From Pycnopodia helianthoides (taxonomy: Eukaryota > Echinodermata > Asteroidea > Forcipulatida > Asteriidae), in the NCBI GenBank assembly GCA_032158295.1, contig CM063264.1, positions 62,001-126,000 on the forward strand: a stretch of 64,000 nucleotides of DNA, read 5' to 3'. Shown piece after piece: positions 26,701 to 41,700 of this stretch. Below the pieces are notes generated by a model. The model ran no database searches. It was not told the DNA's origin and saw only the letters and a list, made by a program, of their open reading frames with translations. A program made the position numbers and the translations under genes. The first letter of the stretch is position 1. Each line of letters opens with the position of its first letter.

Positions 26701-29700
26701 CTAAGAACGCTCTTTTTGATTAAAGTTTGATAACAATTTGTTATAAATGCCTTGATACATTGAGTTCATTCATGAATGGTGATTGATGTTGTTTGCAACA
26801 AACATTGTGACTGCTGTCTCTTGGCACTGCTCCCACAAATTATAGTCACAATCTAAAATGTTCTCTAAATTTATGTCGGTATGAAGGTTGGCTGCTATTT
26901 ATTTTTTTCAAGTTAGGGTTATTTTTGTATGATTGTACTGGAAATGAAATGTGAAAATTGCACAGCCGGTTAATTTTAATTAAGAATAAAGACCCCAGAC
27001 CTACCGTTGAATTAATAATCCAATTATCTGACCCCAAGCAGCATCTAAACTCTCTCGCAATCGGAATTTAAATTGCATTCTCTTGAAAAAGAATAAGAAA
27101 ACCAATCCTAGTAAACTCAACACCATTGGCATCTTCTGAGATTGGTGAAGGGTTTTATTGAGCAAGTCTTATAGTCATGTCATGTCTTGCGAGAATGAAA
27201 CCATTTATACCCAGCATTTTCTAAGGGTCTTGATGCTGGGCAGACATTCTCAATGTCAATGTGAAATGTCTTGAAACAGATTCTCCTATTCCACTGTCAC
27301 TGTTAACTGCTTGAACATGTTTATCTTGAAGACACTTCAGTCTGTTTGTCTGTGGAAGATCTTCCAAGATGGCTTATTGTTTGATTTACCCTTACATGAT
27401 AAGACTTAGATCCCACATGACCACCATTACCTGCTGACATTTAGAAACTCAAGATTGAACCCTCATAGCAGGTGTTCTCTACTCCTTCTGAATATCTGGC
27501 TACAGCTCTATGCAGTGCACTTTACACAGCATGGCAAAGTAATATTGACCAACTGTCGCTCATAAATTATGTCCAACCACTTTGTCCTATACATATCACA
27601 TGATCAATCCAAAGCTCTTAAAGTCTTTAGTTGCGGATTAAGCATCTACACTTAAGCCAATTTATTTACATACGTATTATTAAACTTGCATTCCAAATCT
27701 ACGTTGTCAAATATGCCAGTGTTAAGTTTAGTGCAGGTTGAGAGAATTAAAATGGCTACAATACCAAGTGCAAACTAAAAGGCTACTTAGTGTTTTGTAT
27801 CCATGATGGAGGACAATGTGTACCAAGATACCCAAGTGTAGGAACTTGCTAGCCAGTTGCCACACCTACTCCGATCCAATACAAAATAACTCAGTCCTAG
27901 CTGGAGCCTGTCTGCCCTGGGCCATACATGTACGTCTACACCCACACAATAATTTAATACTTTTGTAGGATGGTATCTAACCACAGACTCAAGAATCTCA
28001 GCCAAATTCTATGTTATGAAAAGCTTTGTCAACATTTTGGAATGTTTGCATTATAACAAAACACAGATTGTAATCTTCAATAAATGTAGTCACACTGGTA
28101 GCCAGTGATTCCTTCATACTGAAAAGTACTGAGTTTCACTGGTAACCATTGATTCCTTTCCTTGCACTCTATGCTCTGCAAGCCACTCACATTTTCCATT
28201 ATGCCTAGATCATGTGTAGATTGTTAAATCTTTTACTAGTTGGTTTTTAAAACAACTTCCAAAAAAATTAGAAGAATGTCAACTTAAATTTAACATGTAT
28301 TTTTCTTTGGCATTACCGACCTTGCATATAACCCTTTAGAGACCTTTCATTTGTGTACTACACCCTGACATTACTAACATTGTGGGTTTTTAATGACTTT
28401 AATTTTTTTCAGTAAAAATGTCTGACAGGCTAAATATAGATTTAGTGTTGCATTCAAAATGTAGAGTATTAACAATGGAAGCACTGGAAAATTTCAATTC
28501 GGGACATATACCATTTTTGTTGAGTGGAACTAGCTCAAATCTTGCAGCTATTTGCACTTGCAGCGACTATCTTCATTTTTGTACAAACATTGTAAGCAAC
28601 TTGAGACCACTATGGTCTCTAAACGGTCAAACAATGATTCTAGCCGATTCCTAGGACTTACATTCCCCATATTTACATTACATGTATGAACAACGGGTGT
28701 TTTACTGAGGGTTTTTACCCCCAGGGCTTGTAATTTGAAATTGATTTTTTGTTCCTAAGCAAATTTTAAAAGGTGCATAAAAAAACTTTGTTGATAGACT
28801 AGTACATGTAAGTCACAATTTAATTGTAAAACACCTGTTCTAAACAAATCTTGAATCTTTGTGCAGGTATAAAATATCTTTAAGCAGTAATTAAGCTCTG
28901 CAAAGCGGAAGGTTTGCTTCCTAACGGTATTAGGAGAAACAGGAACGTGCACACAATCAGTCAATAACCTCCAATAAAAAATATCACAAATGAAAACATG
29001 CAGGTTTGCAAACCAATCCAGCTTGTTGACTGTAACTGGACATTGTCCATCTATCTCTCATTCCAAGGCGATTCAGAATGAATCATGATGTTTATTTGTA
29101 TCTGCTTTAATGAGGTCATATTAAGTGCAGTTGTTTGCTGTTTTATACAGGTAGCCTATGCCTACATGTATGGTACATGTAGTATTGCTGTAGCTGTATC
29201 GGTTGTTGTTAGTAAGACATGTCAATAGTGAATAATGATAACCAGATTTAGTAGCATTCCATCTACAGTGTAGATAATGACACTAAGCAACATTAGAAAA
29301 TAATTATATCTATTGAATGAACAGCGTCTTAAAACAGGTGATTTTCAATCTTTCCTGAATGACGGAACAGTGTTAGCAATTCTGAGGTGCACGGAAACGT
29401 TGTTTTTCAGAATTTAAAATCAGAAATAACATTTAAGTTTTAGTGGCAAAAGAGTTTTGGGACATGTAGTGACAGCCATGTGTCATCACAATAGAATTGT
29501 AGACCAGATTGTCCAGGTATATAGGGGAAAGTAAATCGTTGAAGACAGTGACATGTACACGTTGGTATTCAACTTATTTTGTGGTTTTCCTTTGAAAACT
29601 GTTTAAGGTTACCATGGAGATATATTTTGCCCTATACCTTAACTCATTTTTGTGGTTTTCCTTTGACATTTTTAAGATTGCCATGGATATTACCTTGTAC

Positions 29701-32700
29701 CTAAACTTACTAAAGCTAAAAGTCCCTGTTCTGCTAACCTTGACCTACATGTAGATAATTTCCATCTGAGTTGTATTCCCACAATGACTCTTACTCTTTA
29801 ATAAAAGCATGACATACCACAAAATACCAGCCGGCATTCAGTGCATGGACACCCTACCAGGCATGCCAGGATGTTTCTAGAGTAAAAAATAGATTGTGGA
29901 ATAAGAAAGAGGGCATGAGTGGTGGATAGCAAATACTTAACTACTCTTGATGTTTGTACAAACATCAGAGCTGTGTGTGAACGCTCACAACAACAACTAG
30001 GCCTACATCATGGCTCTGACTCTGGGATATAAGAGTGCAGTTTGGATCTCATCGTCTTAAGTATGTTTTGATTCTGCAAATCAGCAGAGGTTAGTTTCTT
30101 TGAATGTTTAAATCATGATAGTTTATTTAAATGTTTGTATTAGAGCAAACTTTCTAGATTTTAGTTTTTGAAAATTGTCTACTGTGGTTTTATAATTTAT
30201 ATTTTGTAAGTTTTATAACTTGTAAGTTATCTTGTAAGTTTTACAACTCTCATCTTGTAGGTTTTATAACTTACATTTGGTCTAGTGGTAAGACATCTGC
30301 TCTAGAATTGCAAAGGGCGTGGGTTTGAATCCCACTCCAGTATCATGCCTAGGGGTGGATTTTTTTTCTTCACATGACTCAGGAAAGTACCGAGTATACA
30401 GTATTTTACACACATCAGTTGATGGGTAATTTAAGCAAACAATATTACATCGTGTTGTTTTTATTATTGGCCTTGGAAGTATGTATAGCAGCACTTGGAA
30501 ATCAGTAGTCTGTACACGTTTAGTAATCCAGACTCATACCAACTGCATGTGAAACCGAACAGATCAGCCCACCTGAAACAATTTATTATTTGAAAGAATA
30601 TTTTTTTCAAGCTGCAGTTTTGCTCCCTGAACAATTCATGAGCAATCCAGTATTTTACATATGTATGCATTCAGAATGCATTCTGTGCATGTAACTGTTA
30701 TTTAATTTTAACCAGAATACATAAATTAATAGACAAGTACTTTTATAAATCAATGATTCTATTTTAAATTGTTCAATAAGTAAACATGTACTTAAACAAA
30801 ATGTTTGCTGAGTTCTTCTTGAGTATGTACATATACTGTGTTGACAATGGAACACAAAACCAGTATGGTTCAGGTAACAGAGTTTGTCTTTTGTCCACCA
30901 TATGTAAGCTTGCCATGGTATATTGCCTATGTTTTTAAAATAATTTATAAATTACCCATACAAGAGGTCAGTTGAAGTTTATACTACAAGCTACACACAG
31001 ATCTTGAACAGATGGGAATACCTGCATTATGATGACGTAAATAGTCAATTGCTAAGTGCAGTTTGTATCATTCAATTACTTCAATTTTAACCATAGCTAC
31101 AAGAATAGCTGAACAAATATTCATTGTATTTGTATGCACTGGCCTTGCATGTAACATGCACACATATATAATTTATGCATGAAGTCTTGTACCTTTTTAC
31201 ATATTACCCACAGCAGTAGATCAACACAGTCCCGCTTTAATCACTGGCAATCTAAACTGTGGAACGCTCAGTACAAGTAGTATGCAGAGATTGAATTTCT
31301 AGTCATTAGCCTTTGTTCATTGAAAATGCACTATAAAGTTGCAGCCCTGTTTGTCTGGAGACCTTTCAAAGGTATCAACTACGTGGTGGAAAGAAGCAAA
31401 GGAAGACATATGATAGGGTTGAGAGATTGCAAACAGAGTGTCAATGACATGTGTTTTGTAAAGTACAAACATGCAGTTGATGTCACATAATTATTGTAAT
31501 ACACATGTTATTTTTTATTAATATTAGTGTGCAAACATTTATAAAGCATACTTATCTAATGGTTGCAATGCCCCAAGAACAATACTTCCTAAGAGGTATA
31601 TTGCAGTGAGAAGGAACTTTATTGAGTCTTCAAGTGAGCTTTTTTTAGATGAGGATAATATTTAGTGAAAGGGTCAGATTCAAACTGGCAAGAGTCCAAT
31701 ATTTAGGAATGCTGGCGCTAATGCCTTATGTGGTGATAGACAAATATCTAAGGGATATCAGGTATCAGGTTTAACATAGTCTCCAATGAATTTTAACATC
31801 AATTTAAAGCGTTCTTTATTTCAAGAATCAAGGGTTTTTGGCAAAGTTTGTTTACTCTAAATTATCTATCATTCAAGTTTCCTTGAGCCAGCGCATGTGT
31901 ATTTTACAACACATTAGAGAATTCTTTATGGCAACTAACAAACCTTGCAACATTATTGTGAGGTTAATTTCCAAGTAAACACAACCGCATGAATCATTCT
32001 AAGATTTAAGAGTCTGCTTCCGATTTTCTTCAGGATCACAAATCATGTTACATTCGAAATTGGATATACAGGGTAATCACAGGATGCTGTAGTCTGCTGA
32101 ATGTTATTGTCCTAGTGACCACAAAACCTTTTAAGGTGGAACTTTTCGAAACTTGTATACAGTCTATTTAAATGATTAGTTAATTGAATTGGGGATAAGT
32201 TATGGGCAGGATTTACATAAAGAGTTGTTTTGTTTATATTACAGTCATCATACTGGAGAAACGTCATTCCGTCATCCCATCACTCACTATGCTGAAGCTG
32301 AAGAAGATTTTACACTCATTGAGAGGTAAATGTTTCCACAATAAATTTGTCTCCAATTTTTCTTTATGGTTATTTTAGCTTGTCGCTTGATCAATTGCTT
32401 TCCTTAAAGGAACATTACAGAATTGGTTTTTGCTAACAAAACAGTTGCTGGCAGTGTAAGCACTTTATGTAATCCACCATATACATAAACTGACAAACCT
32501 GTAGAAGTTTGAGATCGATCGGCCATCTGTGTCACGAGAAAATAGTGAAAACCGATTACATATTTGCATGAAATCGTATAGCTTCAACAAATGAATAAAA
32601 CGCTCACTGAGCGATAAACTCCAATCGGAAAATTAGTTTATTCATTTCTCATCAAATATGGCATTTCAGACAGAAATATTTCAAGGGATGTTTTCTACTA

Positions 32701-35700
32701 TCATCATCATTAGACCGTGTAAGTTTTATGTAAATCTGTGATCAAAAGTATATTTTACAAGTTTTTTTTCTTACCAATTCTGTAATGTTCCTTTAAAGCT
32801 TTATTTGTGTAAATTGTCTATTCATAATTGACACCAATCACAGTACAAAGAGCTGCTGATCTGTTTTGTGGTCTGTTTTGATGTGATCTGTTTTTATTTT
32901 CTATCCAGGTCTCAAAATTCACCCCCTTACCAACGCAGTCAATTAGCCCCCCTCAATATGTCTCACCCTGCTGATAACCAAGGGAATTCTTCCCATGTTA
33001 ATACTTCCTACCCTGCCTCTCCTACTTCACCTACTACTCCAACAACACCATCCTCTGCGGAACGTCCTAGCTTCAGGAAGAAGGTTGTTGCCAAGGGATC
33101 CACACCTTCCTTAAAGCGACGTCGTGATGCTACTGTAACTATGGAAGGATGGTTGTATAAACAAGATAGTGGTGCCTTAAAGGTTTGGAGGAAGAGATGG
33201 TGTGTTCTTGCTGACTTTGGTCTTTTCTTCTACAAAGGTAAACTTCTTAACCATATTTATTAACACAGCTTATCCTTCCAAATTGTTTTCTTTTGCAACA
33301 TTTTCAAAAACTCCAATCGCACTATTATTACCAAGTAGCAAAGCTTTTAGGCTGATAGTTTGTGATAACTAATACACAAAATGAATTCAGAAGATGGAAC
33401 TATTTCTGCAGTTATATTTAAATAAACCAGTTGGTGAAGACCCTGACTAGATAGCTGCATTCATTTTCCAGATATTTTCCAGACTCTAGACTCAAGTACT
33501 TCAACCTTGACTCAGCTGTTTATTTCATACTGATTAAAATGTCAAGTTATATTCAGCTCACCAACAGACATGTCCCTGTAATGTACTCCAGTAATGTACT
33601 CTTGTCACGTCACCAGGGCCCAATTTCATAGAGCTGCTTAAGCACAAAAGGTAGCTTAGAACAACACTATTATGTCTACCAAAATAAGGTTACCAGCCAA
33701 AATACCATATCACATACACAATATCTGACTGGTACCATGCTAATTTTTGCTAAGCAGCAAAATTGTCTGCTTAAGCAGCTCTATGAAATTGGGCCCTGAA
33801 GTCAATGAACCATAAAACCAAGAGATAACCAAATCAAAGTAAACAAACTTTGTATAATAAATGCATACACCTACAACACTGTACAAACTTTAAGTAGTAA
33901 AAACACAGCTTTTCACGTCCCACAAAAAATTGTAAAATGACTCTTTTCACATTACATGTTTGTGCAAACAATATCCTGAGGTAAAAAGTGCCAGTAAGAG
34001 ACTAGAGATCGCTTTAAAATATGATCCCCTTAACTTGGGAGTATCTCATTTGGTATTCATCAGTCGTTAAACCCACATACTCATAAAATATATTTTATTA
34101 TCATTTATATCCAGGGTCTGACAAGGCCAAGAGTGAAGCTGGTTCCATTTTGATTCCTAGTTATGTCGTTGGTCCGGTGGGTCCTCAGGATAAAGTTACT
34201 AAAAAATGTGCTTTCAAGGTAAGCTTTATCAGTTTCTGTTCATCTTTATCATGTTTAGTTGTGTCCCGTCTTCTGTGTATAACCATTTGGTTATAGAATG
34301 AAATTCTGATGACAAAATTGTTCCACATAATATTAATAAATGGTTTTATGTAACTACATTTTATATCACACTTATAACAAAATTGTTTAATAAACGATTG
34401 GGTAGTGGATTTTGTGTTTCAAAAAAGACAAAGCATCTTTAAATTTTAATTTCTTGCCCTTTAAGGCACAAGCAATTATGTATTTTTGTTGTGAAATTAT
34501 TTTCTCCTAATACCAAATGCCACGCCTTTATTTCGTTAAAATTTTTGTTGCTACCATATTGTATGTAACGTCACTACTACATGTACATACAGTTATCCCA
34601 AGGAAATTCATCTAAATCATGATGAATTTTTGTATCTTACACCAGCAATTGCAAATGAAATAATTTTAATATTAGTACATGTATAAAATTTTAATATCAA
34701 TCTGTTTGCCATTTTGTCCTGACTGTAATTAACCCTGAATAATTTAAAATATTCTTTTTTTGCCAGTGTGAGCACCATGAAAACATACTCCCTAGCTGCT
34801 GAGATTTAACCTTATTCTTAATATGGGAATATGAAAACATACTCCCTAGCTGTAGAGAATTAGAATGATTCCTTTTTTTTCCCCAGTGTGAGCATGAGAA
34901 TATGAGAACGTACTCCCTAGCTGCAAAGAATTAAAATGATTCTTTTTCTTTCCCCAGTGTGAGCATGAGAATATGAGAACATACTACCTAGCTGCTGAGA
35001 ATCAGAGTGATATGAATCAGTGGATGAGAGCTTTAAATCTCGCTGCCAAGTTGCAGATTGACGGGTGAGTAATGAGGACTCTGAGAATCTTCTACTTTTG
35101 CTTGCCTTGTGGTTTTTAATTTGTAACCAGAATACAATGTACATAAACCTATTGATTGATTGAAACCTACACATCAACCTTCTTTTTTGTTGTCATTGAA
35201 GGGGTGTATGAGGGAAAAGAGAAGAATAAGGGGCTTTACTGTATTCCTAGTAGCAGAGGCTTCAATTATGGTCAATGTTATTTTTGGTAAAATACAGGCA
35301 ATATGAGAGGCCTCAGTATGATGAGGATGATGCAGGATTTAGAGATTACCAATCTCGATCACTCAACAATTCAAGAAAAGATGATGATGACTGGTTATTC
35401 AAAAGCCCTAAGGAATTGAACAACACAATGCCTGATGATTACAATGACGACAGAACACCACAAGGACAAGCCAATGGGTTTGACCCTAATGGTCGGTTAC
35501 CATCGGAACCAGATGAGCCTGAGAGGAAACATCATAACAACCAAGAGGATTATAACAATGCTCCTGAAGGATATTGGGAAGCAAGAGAGCGTTTCAACCA
35601 GGATCAAGGAAGACAGCCTGAAGAGATTAAGAGAGGACGAGATGGAGACTCTAATCCCCCAGCTATCTATGATTATCCACCAGATGAGGATATAGATGGC

Positions 35701-38700
35701 TACTCATCATTAGAAGAAGGGAAACAAAGTCTTAAGGATCGTTACTATGACAATAGTGATGATCAACAGAAAGAGATGACCAACCAACATCCACGTGATC
35801 AGAATGATAATTACAACAAGCGTTACCGCGGTAATGAAAACAAAGATCAATATCAGCAAGAGAGATACAACTCACTTGATTCACGTAATGCAAGACAACA
35901 TGGCGTAGATAGACACGATGGATATAACTCACTGTCTGAAAGTGATCAAGACAGACAAATTGTAGCAGAAAAGGAGAGAGTGGTCAGTTCATCAGCTCCA
36001 GTTGAGAAATCTGAGTATGAGGAGAGACCAAGGAGTGGTCCTCCAAGGCAGGGGTCAAGAACTGCTGGTCGTGATGAGGACAGAAGACAAGGACAGGATA
36101 GACCCAGAACAAGGTAATCTTATTGAGATAAAATGTCTCATAATGTAGTCATTCTGGATAAAGATATGTACTAACCAATGAAAGTCTTATTATTGTTGAA
36201 TTTTAATAACTTCTTTATCTTTACAGAGATTCAGAGTCGAGTCAGGCTTCCCAGGACAGACACAGTGATAGACACGGTGATAAAAACAGTGACAGGCAAA
36301 GTGGAGATCAACGTCACAGTTGGGATCGTGAGAGTGGATCATTGTCTAGCGGTGGTAAAAATCGGCCTCGGTCTATGGGTCAAGAACGGTCAGCTCCACA
36401 TTCTCCTGGTCAGTATCCGGACTCTTATAAGACACTTCCCCGACCAAGATCCAAATCCAGGGAGCGAAGAAACACAGGTAATATTTTTTTCTCATCTCTA
36501 CCAAAAGATACAAATTATTGTTTTCCTTTTTAGATGAATTAAAATAAGCATTGATTTGTTTCTTTGTATTTAAGAAGATGAATATGTTTTGTTTTTGTTT
36601 GCTTCATTTTCTTGAAACTTTCTTTTTGGTTGTTTTTGTTTTAATTAGAAAACAGTCTTTCTGGGCATCCTGGTGACCATAGTAACAGAGGTAATTATGA
36701 TTCGTCTACCACCGACTCGTTACCAAGTCCATCTGGTAATCCTGAAATGTCTCCATGGGGTAATGGACAAAGATCTGACCAACCTCAGAGAGGACATCGA
36801 CCTCAAGATTATGATTCATGGTCTGATTCAAATAGAAGTCATGATCGAGATGATCGTAGACGTGATCCTCGTGATATACAAGCCACAAGGTCCCTAGATC
36901 GTAGCCAGAGGTCACCATATCCGTCATCTATGGAGGGTTCACCAAGAGGAACCCATCAAGCGGCAACCTTGCCTCCTGATTATCGCAAACCTAGAGGCCA
37001 AGACAGACCTGGTTCAGATATCTCCAAATTGTCAACTCCAACAGGATCTACTCATGGATCAGTTGATGGGAGACAATCTCAATCTAGAGATCCTTATCAA
37101 GGCAGAGAACCAAGAAGTGACCCAAGACGAAGTGACCCCAGAGATGACCCCAGAAAAAGTGATCCCAGAGGGGACCCCAGACGAATTGACCCCAGAAGGG
37201 ACCCAAGAGGAAGTGATCCAAGAAGTGACCCAAGACGAAGCGACCCAAGAAGTGACCCAAGACGAAGTGACCCCAGAGGGGACCCTAGAAGAAGTGACCC
37301 AAGAGGTGACCCTAGACAAAGTGATCCAAGATGGAGTGACCCTAGAGGTGACCGAAGAAGAGATCCTAGAGATGACCCCAGAAGAAAAAGTGACCCCCAG
37401 AGGATTGACCCTAGAAGAGTCGGGCCACAAGATGATGCTAAGAGGGAAGTTGAAGCAACCGCAGGAAGGCGTCCACCAGAAGTATTGCATTTCAAGATCC
37501 CCAAGAATGGGATTATGGTGAGTCAAACATCAATGGTCACTCTACTTGCCTCATACATTAGTTTTAAAATCAAGGGCTTCTATGACCTTATGAGAAGATG
37601 CAACAATATTGGTTTGAGTGAAGTCTGCTGACATTAAATTTGGAAAATAAACCATTAAAAATCTCACAATGTCGCCTCAGAGAGCCCTCTAAAATAGATT
37701 GACACAAACATCCTGTCCAAATAGTGACATGTCCTTTTATTGTTTTCTTCCAGGAACAAGGTGGCATAACTCCAGAACAAAGGTCAGTTCTTCAGAGTCC
37801 TCTAGTTCAGCCAACCCATGACCTCTTGACCCCTGAGCAGCGATCAGACCTTAATAGTCCCATGGTTTATCAGAAGAACGAAGCTGAATGGCCATCCAAT
37901 AAACCAGATTCATACTACAAGGCAAAAGAAGGGTAGGAAAGATTACCATGTTTTTAAAAAAATATTTTGAATTTGCACATTTGGCAAAAACACTTCAGAT
38001 TTATAAGCAACAGGTGTCAAAGCACCTGTATATTTAGACCATATAGCGTGATCACAATTATAACAGACCTGCAGACCCAGGACTTCCTGCAGGCAGGATT
38101 TGTACACAGCTCAATGGAAGATTGCACTGTTTAGGTTTTTATCAACTTTTGATACAAAGCTAGCAGGCATATCCTTAAAACTTGTTCAGCTGTTATTTTT
38201 ATAACTCTTGAATTTATGTGGAAATTTTCCATGTGACCGGTGCAGTATCTTACTGCCAGAAAGGCCTTGGAATGTACAAGATCAGTCTTTTTGTACACAA
38301 AGGTAACATGGTTTATACTTGAAGTGTGAGTACACGTCGGAGTTCCTTTTTAACCATGCTTTATATCCATAGTAAATCTTGACTCCATACTATTGTTGTT
38401 TTTATGATGATGGTCTGATTGTATTTTTCACCCCACAGTGACAGACGTACTCCAGTTCAACATAGCATAGAGCATCTACCACAATCTGACTACATACCAC
38501 AGCCAGTTGAAGCTTCCATACAGCGCTCAACACCAACCAATTCAACATTTGCCGCACCCCCTCTGAATCCCCATCAACAGAGGGCCTCCCACTATGACCA
38601 TCCACGTAGATTTGCATCACCAATCAGTGAGGAAGAAACTGGTAAGTAAACCCCTAATGACACTTAAACACACCTATCCTGTCCGCCATGTTGGGACTCA

Positions 38701-41700
38701 AAATGTACACAAAGGAAATGAATCCCAAAATGGTAAAAATGGTGGACGCGCATTGTACGGAGGTGAGTTCCGCATTGTGCAAGGAGTCAGTGTACCCTGT
38801 ACATTTTTCAAACATGTGAAGAAAACAGAATCAAGCGCTGACAAATTTAAATCCCTGCTTGACTTACACAAGATCACAAATTCTGGGGCAAAATTGTTAT
38901 GTTTCAGAGCATTTCACTGTCGGTACTGGTGACTAATAAACAGGCATGCAACTTTTCAGCCATTCTGCTGACTTCTTCATTTTTGGTTTTTCAGCTGTGC
39001 CGTTGAAAATTGAAAAGTAAAATACAACGTCTTGCTGTGCCTGGTACTTTCCTCTTTTTTGACAAATTGCCATTGCTTGCCTTTATAATTGTTTTAACAC
39101 ACCCACACAGATTTCAGAAGTTTTTTCTCTTATTGAATGCTGAGTAAAATATTAAACATGTGTAATTTTTTAATAATCCCAGGTGGAGTAACAGAGGCTG
39201 ATATTGCTCCAAACCGACCCAAGAACGGCAGACAGAAAAGTCGTTCAAACAGGAATACATTGGAGAGGAATGAGTACATTGGAGGCGATATGTTAGCACC
39301 ACTCACTGAGGGTAACGGGCCTAGTAAAGGGGTGAGTAAAATCTTTTAAAGTCTTATGAGAATTCTCCAAGGCACTCGGCATATAAGACGCAGTACCCTA
39401 AAATCATAAGATGCAAGTGTCTATGAAGACGCAACTTGACTGCTCACACAGAGGCCCGTTGGTACATCACCACACACCTTTGAAAGTCAGATAAGCCGTG
39501 TCTTTTACGCAGGAAAATGAGCAATCAAATTTATCTAAAGGGTGTCAAGTTTCAAGAAAGAGCAAATTCAAAAGAAATGTCAATTTCCTTGCTTAGTAAA
39601 GTTCAAAAGTCAGTTTCTTTGCTTAGCTTTGTAAAGGCATTAACCTTGTATTTCAAAGCAATTGTGATATTTTTGCTGATGATGATTTTTGTTTACAATT
39701 TCAGCCGAGAGAGCCTACCAGCCGTTTTCGTAAGTGGCAGATGAAGACACAGCCTTATATCCTCTTGTCTACCGGGATACGTCTTCGTCTGAGTATTGCT
39801 GCTGGAGATCTTCTAGGGAAATCGGTAAAGTGGACTGCATTTCTTCTGTGTGTGTGTGTGTGTGATGTAATAATTTGTTTCTCAACTTTCTCCACTTTGG
39901 TTTCTTTTTAACATTTGCAAATAATTTGTTTTGACTGTTTTTGATTTATTGTAGCATGAAGAGCTGGTGTTGTTATTGATTCAACTTCGTCGAGATCAGT
40001 CCAACTTAGAGCGATGGCTAGATATGATTGATCAAGAATTAGCTTTGTTGATTGACCCAACAACCCCCCCTGGAAGTCCAAGCAAAATAAGAGCAAGGTA
40101 AATTTGTTGAACTTATCTATCTATCTATCTATCTATCTATCTGTCTATCTGTTGGTTTTGTTGTCATCAAGAACTCACATTGTTGAAGGAAGCCCAAACA
40201 TCAAGAACTCACATTGTTGAAGGAAACCCAAACATCAAGAACTCACATTGTTGAAGGAAACCTAACAGAAAGTGCTAAGAAATTAGTTTTGTAGTATCTG
40301 AATAACTATATGTTATAATAGTACTAAATAGTTGTTGTATAACGCATATCTGTTTTACCCAAACTGACTTAGATTGACCTTAGGCTGTCCTTCAGTTTTA
40401 TATTTTCTGATATTATAGAATCTTCTCATAGATAAACAAAACTTTATTTTTTTATGGGCTTGTAGGCATGGTGATTCTTTACATCGTCGTTCTAATCCAA
40501 ACCTTAATGAAGAGAGACAGTTCTATGAAGAGTTGGAGCAAGAACGAGAAGAAGTTCAACGAGAGCTTGAGATCAGTGGCCCTCTGGTTCATCTTGTTGA
40601 CAATCTGGTCCGTATGGGAAGTTTGTATGGAGGAGAAAATCATATGATAGCAAGGGAATTCTACAAGGTAGCTAAAACTAAATCAGTATTTTACCATTAG
40701 AGAAAGTATGTTTATCTTTGTAAAACCAAAGAATGCTAGCAAGATTATTCTTTATGGTAAGGAAAACTGCATCAGTGTTGTACCATTATGTGTATTTAAA
40801 AAAGTACCTGCCGGTCTTCGTTGAATTACTCCACAGAAAAAGCTTACACACATGGGGCTTATACTGTTTTCACCACCGTAAAGATTACCCTAAACTAAAT
40901 TGTCATACTCTAAAAGAGGATGAATAATTTACAAACTGACTTAGATTGACCTTAAGTGATTTTTGTTTTATGTGAACTATAATTCCAACGCTTTGATGTT
41001 ACTCCTCAGGACAAGGTACAGAAAGACTTGGATCATATTCAACCTAAGAAACTGATTGAGTTCTCTCGACGTCTTGAAGAAGAGAAATTAAATCGAGACT
41101 TGAAAGGAGAATTACAACAGATACAGACGGCTGAAGATAGACTTCTAGAGGTCAGGGTTCATTTCTTAATCTTATCCATTCAATGTAGGATTGATAAAAG
41201 CAGCTCTAAACATTCATGTTTGCATACAATGTTTGGTAAAAGATTATTAATAACAAAAATCATAGCCTTCTTTTCATTAGTAACAACCATTTTGCATCTT
41301 GAGATATCTTATGAGTTCTTGTTTATTCTCTTAGGATTCTTGGTAAATGTCATTGGTTAGATTCCGTGTCAAAGTTTGAAATTGTGTTTTTTTGTAGCTT
41401 ATTAAATTTCCTATCACTCTGTTTCAAATGATCTTGCTTTTAGTTCTCTCTTTCATGTTTTCTTAATTCCTGTTCCATCATTTTATCAGATTGTTTACTT
41501 CATTCAAGAGAAGGTAAAATAGACATTTAATCCTGGAAGATGCCTTTTTTATTTAAATTCTGATCCTCAAATCCTGCATCACCCCATTCCTGGCCTAGAT
41601 CTTCCAAAATATGAATGTCCGAGCTGTTATTGTCATTTACATATTAGTCAAGTGATTTGTGTACCTGAAAAGAAAGTTGTATATTTGACATGATTTGCCA

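Larger units (their letters stand above)
21049..32244 (+). other. PLEKHA-like intron 3 (11.2 kb)
   Basis: The largest intron, splitting WW2. It holds a diverged tandem repeat (about 23517-23830), inverted repeats at 23987-24344, 24345-24481 and 26533-26667, and a tRNA-derived SINE near 30272-30440. A (GTACAT)-type stretch lies near 22155. Two 60-70-bp partial repeats lie near 29575-29700. No other exon is supportable. Confidence 0.6.

Noticed and set aside
30272..30345. A tRNA gene
   Set aside because: The A and B boxes are present but the acceptor stem does not pair and a SINE body follows.
37054..37526. Long open frames in the other plus frame and on the minus strand (135-155 codons) over the DPR region
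   Set aside because: They are products of a repeat whose unit is a multiple of three bases. Only the frame continuous with exon 10 splices in phase.
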